A stretch of DNA of 64,000 nucleotides from Streptomyces sp. NRRL WC-3605 (GCF_001509795.1 NZ_LLZN01000002.1:186001-250000), one strand, 5' to 3'. Counted from the stretch's first letter, positions 16,202 through 24,887 are shown. Numbers and translations are program-made. Notes: a model not told the origin generated them from the sequence alone.

Positions 16202-17440
16202 TCAGGAGGACGGCTGCTCGTCCGGGGACGTCTGCCGGCGGTCCATCGCGCTCAGGGCGCGGTGGGCCATGGGGTGGGTGCGCACGATCTCGGCGAGGGT
16301 CGTCGAGCCGCGGGTGATGTCCGTGAACGCCTTCCAGGCCGGCCGGAACCCGGTCAGCACCGCGTGGAGGATGCCGGGCCGGCGCTCGAACACCGTCAGC
16401 ATCCGCTTTCCGACGCTCATCTCCACGCCGAGGCCCGCCTTGACGGCGAACGCGTAGTTCAGCGCCTGGCGCCGGGCGTCGACGGCGTCGTGCGCCTCGG
16501 CGACGCGCACCGCCCACTCCCCCGCGAGCCGGCCCGACCGCAGCGCGAAGGAGATGCCCTCGCGGGTCCACGGCTCCAGCAGGCCCGCCGCGTCACCGCA
16601 CACCAGCACCCGCCCGCGCGAGAGCGGCGAGTCCTCCGCGCGGCAGCGCGTCAGATGGCCGGAGGAGATGCTCGGTTCGAACCCGGCGAGCCCGAGCCGC
16701 CCGATGAACTCCTCCAAGTACCGCTTGGTCGCGGCGCCTTCGCCGCGGGCCGAGATGACGCCGACCGTGAGCGTGTCGCCCTTGGGGAAGACCCAGCCGT
16801 AACTGCCGGGCATCGGGCCCCAGTCGATGAGCACCCGGCCCTTCCAGTCCTCCGCGACCGTGTCCGGCACCGGGATCTCCGCCTCCAGACCGAGGTCGAC
16901 CTGGTCCACCTTCACCCCGACGTGGGCCCCTATGCGGCTGGCACTGCCGTCCGCGCCCACCACGGCCCGGGCGAGGACGGTCTCCCCGCCCTGCAGGACG
17001 AGGGCCACGGTGCGCCGGTCCGGCACGGCCGAGCCGTGCTGCTCGACGCGCTGCACGGTGACTCCGGTGCGCAGCTCGGCGCCGGCCTTCTGCGCGTGCT
17101 CGACGAGCTGCTGGTCGAACTCGGGCCGGTTGACGAGCCCGAACAGCGTCCGCCGGGAGCGGCGGGTGCGCGCGAAGCGGCCGTTGTGGGAGAAGGTCAC
17201 CGCGTGCACCCGATCCCGCAGTGGGAGCTCGAAGCCGGGCGGGAGGGAGTCGCGCGAGGGGCCGATGATGCCGCCGCCGCACGTCTTGTACCGGGGCAGT
17301 TCGGCCTTCTCCAGCAGCAGCACGCGCCTTCCGGCGACCGCCGCCGCGTAGGCGGCCGAGGCACCGGCCGGACCCGCACCCACCACGACGACGTCCCAGA
17401 CCTGCCGCATGTCGTCCGCCGAAGAGTTCTCGCTGCTCAC
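16202..17440 (-). CDS. Geranylgeranyl-reductase-family FAD oxidoreductase, 412 aa
   Basis: Flavoprotein of the group that reduces isoprenoid double bonds, for example of menaquinone or phospholipid chains. It has an N-terminal Rossmann motif VVVGAGPAGASAA, the CGGGI motif following RYKT, the conserved YGWVFPKGD segment and a second FAD motif VLVCGDAAGLLEPWTREGISFAL. The start is GTG 17440; a ribosome site is not obvious. It is divergent from the M20 dipeptidase gene and has no clear partner. The substrate is an inference; related halogenase-like flavoproteins share parts of the fold. Confidence 0.88.
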   Translation of the reverse strand: MSSENSSADDMRQVWDVVVVGAGPAGASAAYAAAVAGRRVLLLEKAELPRYKTCGGGIIGPSRDSLPPGFELPLRDRVHAVTFSHNGRFARTRRSRRTLFGLVNRPEFDQQLVEHAQKAGAELRTGVTVQRVEQHGSAVPDRRTVALVLQGGETVLARAVVGADGSASRIGAHVGVKVDQVDLGLEAEIPVPDTVAEDWKGRVLIDWGPMPGSYGWVFPKGDTLTVGVISARGEGAATKRYLEEFIGRLGLAGFEPSISSGHLTRCRAEDSPLSRGRVLVCGDAAGLLEPWTREGISFALRSGRLAGEWAVRVAEAHDAVDARRQALNYAFAVKAGLGVEMSVGKRMLTVFERRPGILHAVLTGFRPAWKAFTDITRGSTTLAEIVRTHPMAHRALSAMDRRQTSPDEQPSS

Positions 17441-17573
17441 GATGGCCTACTGCTCCCGCTCTGTTCGCCGCCCGATGCTGTCCCCCGCATCCTACGGCGG
17501 GCGTCGTCGCAGGCCACTGTGGGAGGATCACAGCACTCACGCGTACAACGTCGCACCCACAAGGAGCGTGCCC

Positions 17574-18929
17574 ATGTCGTCGATTCCGGTCACCGAGACC
17601 GTCGCCTCGCTGATGCCGCGGGCGAAGGCGGAGCTCACCGAGCTGGTGGCCTTCAAGTCGGTGGCGGACTTCGACCAGTTCCCGAGGAGCGAGAGCGAGG
17701 GAGCGGCCCGCTGGGTCGCCGACGCGCTGCGGGCGGAGGGCTTCGAGGACGTCGCCCTGCTGGACACCCCCGACGGCACCCAGTCCGTGTACGGCTACCT
17801 GCCGGGCCCCGAGGGCGCGAAGACCGTGCTGCTGTACGCCCACTACGACGTGCAGCCCCCGCTGGACGAGGCGGGGTGGGACACCCCGCCCTTCGAGCTG
17901 ACCGAGCGCGACGGCCGGTGGTACGGGCGCGGGGCCGCCGACTGCAAGGGCGGCGTGATCATGCATCTGCTGGCCCTGCGCGCGCTCAAGGCGAACGGCG
18001 GCGTCCCGGTGCACGTGAAGGTGATCGCCGAGGGCTCCGAGGAGATGGGCACGGGCGGCCTGGAGCGGTACGCCGAGGCGCACCCGGAGCTGCTGACGGC
18101 CGACACCATCGTGATCGGCGACTCGGGCAACTTCCGGGTCGGTCTGCCGACGGTCACCACGACGCTGCGCGGCATGACCATGGTCCGCGTGCAGATCGAC
18201 ACGCTGGCCGGCAACCTGCACTCCGGCCAGTTCGGCGGGGCCGCGCCCGACGCGCTGGGCGCCCTGATCCGGGTACTGGACTCGCTGCGCGCCGAGGACG
18301 GCTCGACGACCGTCGACGGGCTGACCGGCGTGTCCGCCTGGGAGGGACTGCAGTACGACGAGACGCAGTTCCGCGCCGACGCCAAGGTGCTCGACGGCGT
18401 GGAGCTGATCGGCTCGGGGACGGTCGCCGACCGGATCTGGGCCCGCCCGGCCGTGACGGTCCTCGGCATCGACTGCCCGCCGGTGGTCGGCGCCACGCCG
18501 TCCGTGCAGGCGAGCGCCCGCGCCCTGGTGAGCCTGCGGGTGCCGCCGGGCGTCGACGCGGCCCACGCCACCAAGCTGCTCCAGGCCCACCTGGAGGCGC
18601 ACACGCCGTGGGGCGCGCGGGTGAGCACCGAGCAGGTCGGGCAGGGCCAGGCGTTCCGCGCCGACACGACCAGCCCGGCGTACCAGGCGATGGCCGACGC
18701 GATGGCGGTGGCGTACCCGGGCGAGGAGATGCAGTTCGCCGGCCAGGGCGGCTCGATCCCGCTGTGCAACACGCTGGCCTCGCTCTACCCGGAGGCGGAG
18801 ATCCTCCTGATCGGTCTGAGCGAGCCCGAGGCGCAGATCCACGCCGTGAACGAGAGCGTGTCCCCGCAGGAGCTGGAGCGGCTGTCGGTCGCCGAGGCGC
18901 TGTTCCTGCGCAACTACGCCGGAAGCTGA
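17574..18929 (+). CDS. M20-family dipeptidase/metallopeptidase, 451 aa
   Basis: Cytoplasmic zinc dipeptidase-like enzyme. Metal-ligand motifs are visible: LLYAHYDVQPP (first His/Asp), GRGAADCKGGV (bridging Asp), EGSEEMGTGG (general base Glu and ligand Glu), VIGDSGN and the C-terminal IHAVNE (His ligand). The dimerisation lid carries GNLHSGQFGG. Length fits bacterial dipeptidases of the CNDP/PepV type. AAGGAG lies about nine bases before ATG 17574. It is divergent from the geranylgeranyl-reductase-like gene and convergent with the kinase-Nudix gene, with a hairpin terminator between. Confidence 0.93.
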   Translation: MSSIPVTETVASLMPRAKAELTELVAFKSVADFDQFPRSESEGAARWVADALRAEGFEDVALLDTPDGTQSVYGYLPGPEGAKTVLLYAHYDVQPPLDEAGWDTPPFELTERDGRWYGRGAADCKGGVIMHLLALRALKANGGVPVHVKVIAEGSEEMGTGGLERYAEAHPELLTADTIVIGDSGNFRVGLPTVTTTLRGMTMVRVQIDTLAGNLHSGQFGGAAPDALGALIRVLDSLRAEDGSTTVDGLTGVSAWEGLQYDETQFRADAKVLDGVELIGSGTVADRIWARPAVTVLGIDCPPVVGATPSVQASARALVSLRVPPGVDAAHATKLLQAHLEAHTPWGARVSTEQVGQGQAFRADTTSPAYQAMADAMAVAYPGEEMQFAGQGGSIPLCNTLASLYPEAEILLIGLSEPEAQIHAVNESVSPQELERLSVAEALFLRNYAGS

Positions 18930-18938
18930 GCGGGCCAC

Positions 18939-18967
18939 GGTGGGGGGCACGCCGGTGCCCCCCCACC
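18939..18967. terminator. Hairpin terminator between convergent genes
   Basis: GGTGGGGGGCAC at 18939-18950 pairs with 18955-18967 (one bulged C) around the loop GCCG. It sits between the stops of the dipeptidase and the kinase-Nudix gene and could serve both strands; no U-tract follows. Confidence 0.6.
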
Positions 18968-18970
18968 CGT

Positions 18971-20014
18971 TCAGGACGGTGCCGGGGTCCCCGCCTCGAG
19001 GTACAGCGCCGAGCCGCGCTCACGGGCCCGCAGGGCCCACCGCAGCCGTTCGTAGCGCACCGGCGGCAGCAGGTCGGCGGCCTCGGCCTCGGTGACGAAG
19101 CGCCAGTCCCGCAGCTCGGGTCCGGGCAGCACCAGCCGCTCGGCGTCAGCGGAGTCCAGCCGCCCGCCGTCGAACAGCAGCCGCAGACCGCCGTAGCGGG
19201 GCGGTTCGGGCCGCTCCCAGTCGACCACCAGGAGCCGCGGCACGTCCCGCAGCCGTATCCCGGTCTCCTCCGTGACCTCGCGCATACCGCCGCGCGCGGG
19301 CGCCTCGCCGGGTTCGACGACGCCGCCGGGGAACTCCCAGCCGGCCTTGTACGTGGGATCGACCAGCAGGACGCGGTCCTTCTCGTCGAAGAGCAGCACC
19401 CCGGCGGCGAGGGTCTCGGCGGTGGGCTCCGGTGTCTGCACGATGTCGCAGACCGGCACCTCGCCGCTGCCGACCGCCCCGGCGATCCGCACGGCGGTCT
19501 CGTACGGCGTCAGGCCGCTGTTGTCGACCGGGTGGGCGTCCGCCACCAGCCACGCGGCGAGCGCGGCGCGGTACGGCTCGATGTGGTCGTAGGACCACTG
19601 CCGGACGCGTATCTCGGCGTCGGGCGGGTCGGGCGGTGTCTCCCGCTCCGCTATCCGGGCGCGCAGGATCGTTTCCGCCGGGGCGAGGAGGACGTGCTGG
19701 ACGGTGATGCGGCGGGCGGCGAGAGCGCCGAAGATCTCGTCGCGGTATTCCTGGCGGAGCAGGGTCATGGGGACCACGAGCGTCCCGCCGAGCTCGGCGT
19801 GCAGCGCCGCCGCGGTGTCGATCACCAGGCGCCGCCAGATCGGCAGGTCCTGGAAGTCGCCGACCTCGGCCAGGTGTTTGGGCGGCAGCAGGTGCGTGAG
19901 CGCCGCGCCGATGACCTCGGGGTCGAAGAGCGTGCTGTTCGGGATCAGCTCGATCAGTTCCCGTGCGGTGGTGGTCTTCCCCGCACCGAACGCGCCGTTG
20001 ATCCAGACGATCAC
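18971..20014 (-). CDS. Fusion of P-loop kinase-like ATPase and Nudix hydrolase, 347 aa
   Basis: Two domains in one chain. Residues 1 to about 190 form a small nucleotide- or sugar-kinase-like AAA domain with Walker A GAFGAGKTT (residues 7-15) and a helical lid rich in Arg (RARIAERETPPD). Residues about 205-345 form a Nudix domain whose box GGVVEPGE...REVTEETGI matches G-x5-E-x7-REUXEEXGU exactly. A combined role in nucleotide-derivative repair or salvage is plausible, but the substrates are unknown. ATG 20014 starts directly on the ATPase strand MIVWINGAFGAGK. It is convergent with the dipeptidase gene. Confidence 0.88.
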   Translation of the reverse strand: MIVWINGAFGAGKTTTARELIELIPNSTLFDPEVIGAALTHLLPPKHLAEVGDFQDLPIWRRLVIDTAAALHAELGGTLVVPMTLLRQEYRDEIFGALAARRITVQHVLLAPAETILRARIAERETPPDPPDAEIRVRQWSYDHIEPYRAALAAWLVADAHPVDNSGLTPYETAVRIAGAVGSGEVPVCDIVQTPEPTAETLAAGVLLFDEKDRVLLVDPTYKAGWEFPGGVVEPGEAPARGGMREVTEETGIRLRDVPRLLVVDWERPEPPRYGGLRLLFDGGRLDSADAERLVLPGPELRDWRFVTEAEAADLLPPVRYERLRWALRARERGSALYLEAGTPAPS

Positions 20015-20159
20015 GTTTCCCCCTCTTCTGTTGGCCCCCTGTGGCTTGCCCGCTCCACACTGCCACGGAAACCACTCCCAGGAGAGGGCGCATGACGACG
20101 GCGCCGCCCTCCGCTCGGGAGCGGGGGTGCGGCGCCGTACGGACGGGCCCGAGGGGCTG

Positions 20160-20489
20160 TCAGCCCTTCTTCCCGGAGCCGCGGTGCGGGGCGTCGTTCA
20201 CGGCCCGGTCCGCTTCCCGGTTGACGGCCTGGCCGAAGGTCTCCAGGGCCTGGTCCACATCGACCCCCGCCAGCTTGGTCGCACCGGCCGTGCTGAGACC
20301 GTCGATCTTCTTGCCGCTCACATCCACCCCGGCGGCCTTGACCTGTCCGCCGGTGAGACCCGGAAGCCCGGTGTCGGGAGCGCCGGTTCCGGGAGGGCCG
20401 GCCAGCTCAGCCGAGTGCGACGGGGTGACGGCGGCGACGACGAATCCGGTGGCCAGGGAGGCGATGGCGAGCATGCTGCGCTTCTTCAT
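20160..20489 (-). CDS. Small secreted protein, function unknown, 109 aa
   Basis: Exported protein with a clear signal peptide (MKKRSMLAIASLATGFVVAAVTPSHSA, cut after SHSA). The mature part of about 80 residues is Gly/Pro- then Asp/Lys-rich with two loosely similar phrases, VKAAGVDVSGKKIDGLS and TKLAGVDVDQALETFG. It has no cysteines and a basic end. Found between the kinase-Nudix gene and the epimerase, reading the same way. The ribosome site is weak. No family recognised. Confidence 0.7.
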   Translation of the reverse strand: MKKRSMLAIASLATGFVVAAVTPSHSAELAGPPGTGAPDTGLPGLTGGQVKAAGVDVSGKKIDGLSTAGATKLAGVDVDQALETFGQAVNREADRAVNDAPHRGSGKKG

Positions 20490-20520
20490 GGCCGGTTCAA
20501 CTGCGAAAACGGCCGGACGG

Positions 20521-21513
20521 TCACGCCCCGGCCCGGGACGGATCGTACGAGGGCCCGGACCCGGACGCACGCCGGACCTCGCGGCGCCGCCCGACGAGCT
20601 CGCGGGCCGCGCCAGGCCAGTCCGGGTGGGTGAAGCCGAAGCCCGCGTCGAGCAGCCGGCCGGGGACCACCCGGCGGCTCTTGAGCAGCAGTTCGGTGTC
20701 GGAGCGCAGCACGAACGCGCCGATCTCGGCCATCGCCTTCGTCGCGGGCAGACCGACGGGGACGCGCGCGGCGGAGCGCAGGGCGCTCATGAACCGGCGC
20801 TGCGGCAGCGGTTGCGGGGCGGCGAGATTGACCGGCCCGGACAGGTCGTCGCGGGCGATGAGGAACTCGGCGGCGCGGACGAAGTCGTGCTCGTGGATCC
20901 AGGAGACGTACTGCCGGCCGCCCGCGACGGGTCCGCCGAGCCCCAGGCGCGCCAGCCGCAGCAGGACGTCGAACACGCCGCCCCGGTCGGGGCTCATGAC
21001 CATCGCGGAGCGCAGGGCGACCTTGCGGGTGTGCGGGGTGTCGGCCTCGTCCAGGGCCCGCTCCCAGGCCTTGGCGATGTCGACGCTGTAGGACCAGTAG
21101 CCCGGCACGTCGGGTTCCCGCCCGCCGATGACACCGGTCGCCTCGTCGTGGGGTGCGTCGAAGCGGTGGGCGTAGACGGTGGCCGTGCTCATCTGGAGCC
21201 AGACGCGCGGTGGCCGGGCGGCCTTCGCTATCGCCTCGCCGACGATCCCGGTCGAGCGCACCCGCGAGTCCATCATGGCCTTGAGGTTGGGCGCGGTGTA
21301 GCGGCAGCTGACGCTGCGTCCGGCCAGGTTGACGACGACGTCGCTGCCGTCGATCTCCGCCCCCCACGGCCCCAGGGTGGTGCCGTCCCAGCCGACCTCG
21401 CCCGCCCGGGCCGGACGCCTGGTCAGGACGACGACCTCGTGCCCGGCCGCGCTCAGCGCGCGCTTCAGGACCGTGCCGACCTGCCCGGTGCCACCGGGGA
21501 TCACGATCTTCAT
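20521..21513 (-). CDS. TIGR01777-family NAD(P)-dependent epimerase (SDR39U1/DUF1731), 330 aa
   Basis: Extended short-chain-dehydrogenase fold: N-terminal PGGTGQVGTVLKRAL binds the dinucleotide, DVVVNLAGRSV is the second family mark, and the C-terminal part (VGLPATKAMAEIGAFVLRSDTELLLKSRRVVP) is the DUF1731 domain that defines the TIGR01777 group. Bacterial members, E. coli YfcH-like, have no firmly established reaction. ATG 21513 is preceded by GAGGGGA. Its promoter seems to overlap a perfect 16-base palindrome at 21551-21566, which points to specific transcriptional control. It is divergent from the GH27 gene. Confidence 0.9.
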   Translation of the reverse strand: MKIVIPGGTGQVGTVLKRALSAAGHEVVVLTRRPARAGEVGWDGTTLGPWGAEIDGSDVVVNLAGRSVSCRYTAPNLKAMMDSRVRSTGIVGEAIAKAARPPRVWLQMSTATVYAHRFDAPHDEATGVIGGREPDVPGYWSYSVDIAKAWERALDEADTPHTRKVALRSAMVMSPDRGGVFDVLLRLARLGLGGPVAGGRQYVSWIHEHDFVRAAEFLIARDDLSGPVNLAAPQPLPQRRFMSALRSAARVPVGLPATKAMAEIGAFVLRSDTELLLKSRRVVPGRLLDAGFGFTHPDWPGAARELVGRRREVRRASGSGPSYDPSRAGA

Positions 21514-21537
21514 GGGGTTCCCCTCTCGTACGGGATG

Positions 21538-21566
21538 ACCCTAGCGCATATTTGAACGCGTTCAAA
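21538..21566 (-). promoter_or_regulatory. Promoter of the epimerase gene overlapping a 16-bp palindrome
   Basis: On the minus strand TTGAAC and TAGGGT (complement of 21538-21543) are about 16 bases apart. The -35 word is half of TTTGAACGCGTTCAAA (21551-21566), a perfect palindrome. A protein bound there would block RNA polymerase. The regulator is not identified. Confidence 0.55.
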
Positions 21567-21626
21567 AGACAGGGACGCGCCCCTCGGGCACGAGTTCAGG
21601 CCCGACCACTTTCCAACACAGTCCGA

Positions 21627-21640
21627 CACGTTCTAACGTG
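21627..21640. promoter_or_regulatory. Inverted repeat upstream of the GH27 gene
   Basis: CACGTT-CT-AACGTG is a perfect 6+2+6 dyad, 57 bases before the GH27 start codon. It may be an operator for the alpha-galactosidase gene; it does not match the LacI-type GACAACGTTGTC seen at 24838. Confidence 0.4.
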
Positions 21641-21696
21641 AGCGAACTATGACGCGTACATGATGTCTCCCTTTCCAGGGACGGAGGAACGTGACC

Positions 21697-23709
21697 ATGC
21701 GTCACCTTCACACCCGCACCATCCGGACGAGGCTGATCGGGACCCTCGGCGCGGCACTGCTCTGCGCGGCCGGACTCGCCGCCCCCGCCGCGGCCGCCCC
21801 TCCCCCGGCTCCCGCCGTGGACGACGGTCTCGCCCTGACCCCGCCCATGGGCTTCAACAACTGGAACTCCACCCACTGCCGTGCCGAGTTCGACGAGGCC
21901 ATGGTCAAGGGCATCGCCGATCTCATGGTCGAGAAGGGGCTCAAGGACGCCGGCTACCAGTACGTCAACCTCGACGACTGCTGGGCGCTGCCCTCCCGGG
22001 ACGCCGACGGCAAGCTGGTGCCCGACCCGGCCCGCTTCCCGCACGGCATCAAGGCGGTCGCCGACTACGTCCACGCCAAGGGGCTGAAGTTCGGGATCTA
22101 CACGAGCGCCGGCACCAAGACGTGCGACAGCACGGGATTCCCGGGCGCCCTCGGCCACGAGTACAGCGACGCTCGGCAGTTCGCCGATTGGGGCGTCGAC
22201 TACCTGAAGTACGACAACTGCAACAACCAGGGCGTGGACGCCCGGCAGCGCTACACGACCATGCGCGACGCGCTGCGGGCCACCGGCCGCCCCATCGTCT
22301 ACAGCATCTGCGAATGGGGCGAGAACAAGCCCTGGGAGTGGGCCGCCGACGTGGGCCACCTGTGGCGCACGACCGGCGACATCAGCGACAACTGGGGTTC
22401 GATGCTGTCGATCCTCAAGCAGAACCTGCCGCTCGCGGACCACGCGGGCCCCGGCCACTGGAACGACCCCGACATGCTGGAGGTCGGCAACGGCGGCATG
22501 ACCGGCACCGAGTACCGCTCGCACTTCTCCCTGTGGGCGATCATGGCCGCGCCGCTGCTCATCGGCGCCGACCTGCGCACCGCCTCCGCGGAGACCTTCG
22601 AGATCCTCGGCAACCGGGAGGTCATCGCCGTCGACCAGGACCCCCTGGGCCGGCAGGGCAGGGTCGTCTCCTCCGAGGGCGGGCGCTGGGTGGTCGCCAA
22701 GGAGATGCAGGACGGCAGCCGCGCCGTGGCGCTGTTCAACGAGTCCGACACCGCCCGGCGCGTCACGACGACCGCCGAGGATGTCGGGCTGCCCGCCGCC
22801 GGCGCCTACACGCTGCGCGACCTGTGGCGGCACCGCACCTTCAACACGGCGGGCACGATCTCCGCGACGGTTCCCGCGCACGGCACCGTCCTGGTCCGCG
22901 TCGCCGCCGACGGCCGGTGGGCCCAGCACCCGCCCGCGGTCGAACTCGGCCTGGACGGCGGCCTGCTGTTCGAGCCCGGCCGGACGGCCCCGCTGACCTC
23001 CACGGTCACCGACCTCGGGCGTACGGCCGCCCGGGGCGTGTCCGTGTCCCTGTCCGGGCCCGAGGGCTGGTCCCTGCGGCCGAAGACAGCGGCCACCTCG
23101 CCCGCGCTGCCCACGGGCCGCACCCTGCGCACCCGATGGGAGATCACGGTGCCGCGGGGCACGCCCACGGGACCGTACGCGATGACGCTCACCGTGCGGC
23201 ACCGCTCACCGGCCGGCGACCGGGTCGAGACCGCGCTGCCGCTCACCGCGACCGTGGTGAGCGCGCCGCCTGCGGGGACCTCGGAACTCGGTGACCTGCC
23301 CTGGCTGTCGGCCACCAACGGATGGGGGCCGGTCGAACGCGACACCAGCAACGGCGAGAGCGGCGCGGGCGACGGGAACCCGATCACCATCGGCGGGGTC
23401 GTGTACGACACCGGGCTCGGCGTCCACGCCGAGAGCACCGTCGGCTACTACACGGGCGGCGCCTGCGAGACGGTGACGGCACACGTCGGCGTCGACGACG
23501 AGGAGGGCGCGGACGGCACCGTCGCCTTCGAGGTCTGGGCGGACGGTACGAAGGCGGCCTCGACCGGCGTCCTCACCAACGCCATGCCCGCCCAGCAGCT
23601 CACCGCCGACGTGACCGGCGCCCAGGTGGTCCGGCTCGTCGTCACCGACGGCGGCGACGGCATCACCTCGGACCACGGGGACTGGGCGCGGGCGCGCCTG
23701 AGCTGCTGA
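21697..23709 (+). CDS. Secreted GH27 alpha-galactosidase with NPCBM domain, 670 aa
   Basis: Extracellular retaining glycosidase. A signal peptide ends near AAPAAAAPP. The GH27 barrel starts LTPPMGFNNWNSTHC; the nucleophile Asp lies in LKYDNCNN and the acid/base Asp in HWNDPDMLEVG, both typical of alpha-galactosidases and alpha-N-acetylgalactosaminidases. A beta-sandwich follows, then a NEW3-like domain (about 430-520), and a C-terminal NPCBM carbohydrate-binding domain (GDLPWLSATNGWGPVERDTS...GLGVHAEST). ATG 21697 is favoured because GGAGG lies nine bases before it; GTG 21691 is too close. A ROK kinase and LacI regulator follow, suggesting a sugar-use cluster. Confidence 0.92.
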   Translation: MRHLHTRTIRTRLIGTLGAALLCAAGLAAPAAAAPPPAPAVDDGLALTPPMGFNNWNSTHCRAEFDEAMVKGIADLMVEKGLKDAGYQYVNLDDCWALPSRDADGKLVPDPARFPHGIKAVADYVHAKGLKFGIYTSAGTKTCDSTGFPGALGHEYSDARQFADWGVDYLKYDNCNNQGVDARQRYTTMRDALRATGRPIVYSICEWGENKPWEWAADVGHLWRTTGDISDNWGSMLSILKQNLPLADHAGPGHWNDPDMLEVGNGGMTGTEYRSHFSLWAIMAAPLLIGADLRTASAETFEILGNREVIAVDQDPLGRQGRVVSSEGGRWVVAKEMQDGSRAVALFNESDTARRVTTTAEDVGLPAAGAYTLRDLWRHRTFNTAGTISATVPAHGTVLVRVAADGRWAQHPPAVELGLDGGLLFEPGRTAPLTSTVTDLGRTAARGVSVSLSGPEGWSLRPKTAATSPALPTGRTLRTRWEITVPRGTPTGPYAMTLTVRHRSPAGDRVETALPLTATVVSAPPAGTSELGDLPWLSATNGWGPVERDTSNGESGAGDGNPITIGGVVYDTGLGVHAESTVGYYTGGACETVTAHVGVDDEEGADGTVAFEVWADGTKAASTGVLTNAMPAQQLTADVTGAQVVRLVVTDGGDGITSDHGDWARARLSC

Positions 23710-23760
23710 GCTGGTCAGACACCCCCTAGAGCCTTTCGTCGGTCGTGTCCGACCCAGGGC

Positions 23761-24714
23761 TCAGACCCCCGCCGCGGCCACGCCCGTCCGTCCGGCGAGC
23801 GCGGCCGCGGCGGCGCCGACCAGCCCGGCGTCCGTGCCCATCCGGGCGGGCGCGACGGTCAGGCGCCGCACGAAGGAGAGGGTGGCGTAGTCGGCGAGCG
23901 CCTTGCGCAGGGGCGTGAAGAGGACGTCGCCGGCCTTGCCGACACCTCCGCCGATCACCGCTATGTCGATCTCCACGAGGGTCGCGGTGGCCGCGATCCC
24001 GGCGGCCAGGGCCCGTGCGGCCCGCTCGAAGGAGGCCACGGCGACCGGGTCGCCCTCGCGCGCGGCGGCGGCGACCGCGGCGGCGGAGGTGTCGCCGTCC
24101 GGACCGGGCCGCCAGCCGGCGTCCAGGGCCCGGCGGGCGATGTTCGGGCCGCTCGCGATGCGCTCCACGCAGCCGCGCGAGCCGCACGGGCACAGATCGC
24201 CGTCGAGGTCCACGCTGATGTGCCCGATGTGGCCGGCGTTGCCGGTGGGTCCGGGATGCAGCCGCCCGCCCAGCACCAGACCGCCGCCGACGCCCGTGGA
24301 GACGACCATGCACAGCGCGTTTTCGTGCCCCTGGGCGGCCCCCTGCCAGTGCTCGGCCGCGGTGATGGCCACGCCGTCGCCGATCAGCTCGACGGGCAGC
24401 CCGCCGGTCGCCTCCCTGACCCGGCGCACCAGCGGGTAGCCGCGCCAGCCGGGGACGTTGACGGGGCTCACGGTGCCCGCCGAGGCGTCCACCGGTCCCG
24501 CGCTGCCGATCCCGAGCGCCGAGACCCGCCCCCACGAAGGAGAGGCGGCGAGCTCCTGGACGACCTCCTCGACGGCCCGCATCACGGTCTCGCCGTCCTC
24601 CTTGGCCGGAGTCGGGCGCTGCGCCCGGACGGCGATGGTGCCGTGACCGTCCACCAGCGCTCCGGCGATCTTGGTGCCGCCGATGTCGAGCGCAGCCACG
24701 AGGTCGTTGTGCAT
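23761..24714 (-). CDS. ROK-family sugar kinase (glucokinase-like), 317 aa
   Basis: Cytoplasmic sugar kinase of the ROK family. It has the N-terminal phosphate motif ALDIGGTKIAGALVDG, the sugar-site GNAGHIGH segment, and the zinc-binding CPCGSRGCVE motif that defines ROK enzymes. No N-terminal DNA-binding domain is present, so it is a kinase rather than a NagC/Xyl repressor. ATG 24714 has GGGGAG about 13 bases upstream. It is divergent from a LacI regulator, sharing an operator-bearing spacer, and convergent with the alpha-galactosidase gene. The sugar may be galactose or glucose; this is not determined. Confidence 0.9.
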   Translation of the reverse strand: MHNDLVAALDIGGTKIAGALVDGHGTIAVRAQRPTPAKEDGETVMRAVEEVVQELAASPSWGRVSALGIGSAGPVDASAGTVSPVNVPGWRGYPLVRRVREATGGLPVELIGDGVAITAAEHWQGAAQGHENALCMVVSTGVGGGLVLGGRLHPGPTGNAGHIGHISVDLDGDLCPCGSRGCVERIASGPNIARRALDAGWRPGPDGDTSAAAVAAAAREGDPVAVASFERAARALAAGIAATATLVEIDIAVIGGGVGKAGDVLFTPLRKALADYATLSFVRRLTVAPARMGTDAGLVGAAAAALAGRTGVAAAGV

Positions 24715-24837
24715 CAGATTCAGTTCTCCCCGTCAACCATTCGGAACTCCCCGCCGCCCAAGGGCGGGAATCGGACGCGCCGGTCTGGCGGTGGGGGCGC
24801 AGGCCGGAGATTGCGGTGGACAGTGTCTCCCGGATCT

Positions 24838-24849
24838 GACAACGTTGTC
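24838..24849. promoter_or_regulatory. LacI-type operator GACAACGTTGTC
   Basis: Perfect 12-base palindrome with a central CG, the usual form of LacI-family operators. It lies between the divergent ROK kinase and LacI genes, close to the LacI start, fitting autorepression and control of the kinase. Confidence 0.65.
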
Positions 24850-24887
24850 CAGGCTCTATGCTCGACGCCACATCCTCATACAAGGCC

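Noticed and set aside
16262..20095. 1277-codon plus-strand open frame
   Set aside because: It crosses the geranylgeranyl-reductase-like, dipeptidase and kinase-Nudix genes in wrong frames. The translation is low-complexity Arg/Gly/Asp/Ala/Pro, typical of antisense or shifted frames in GC-rich DNA.
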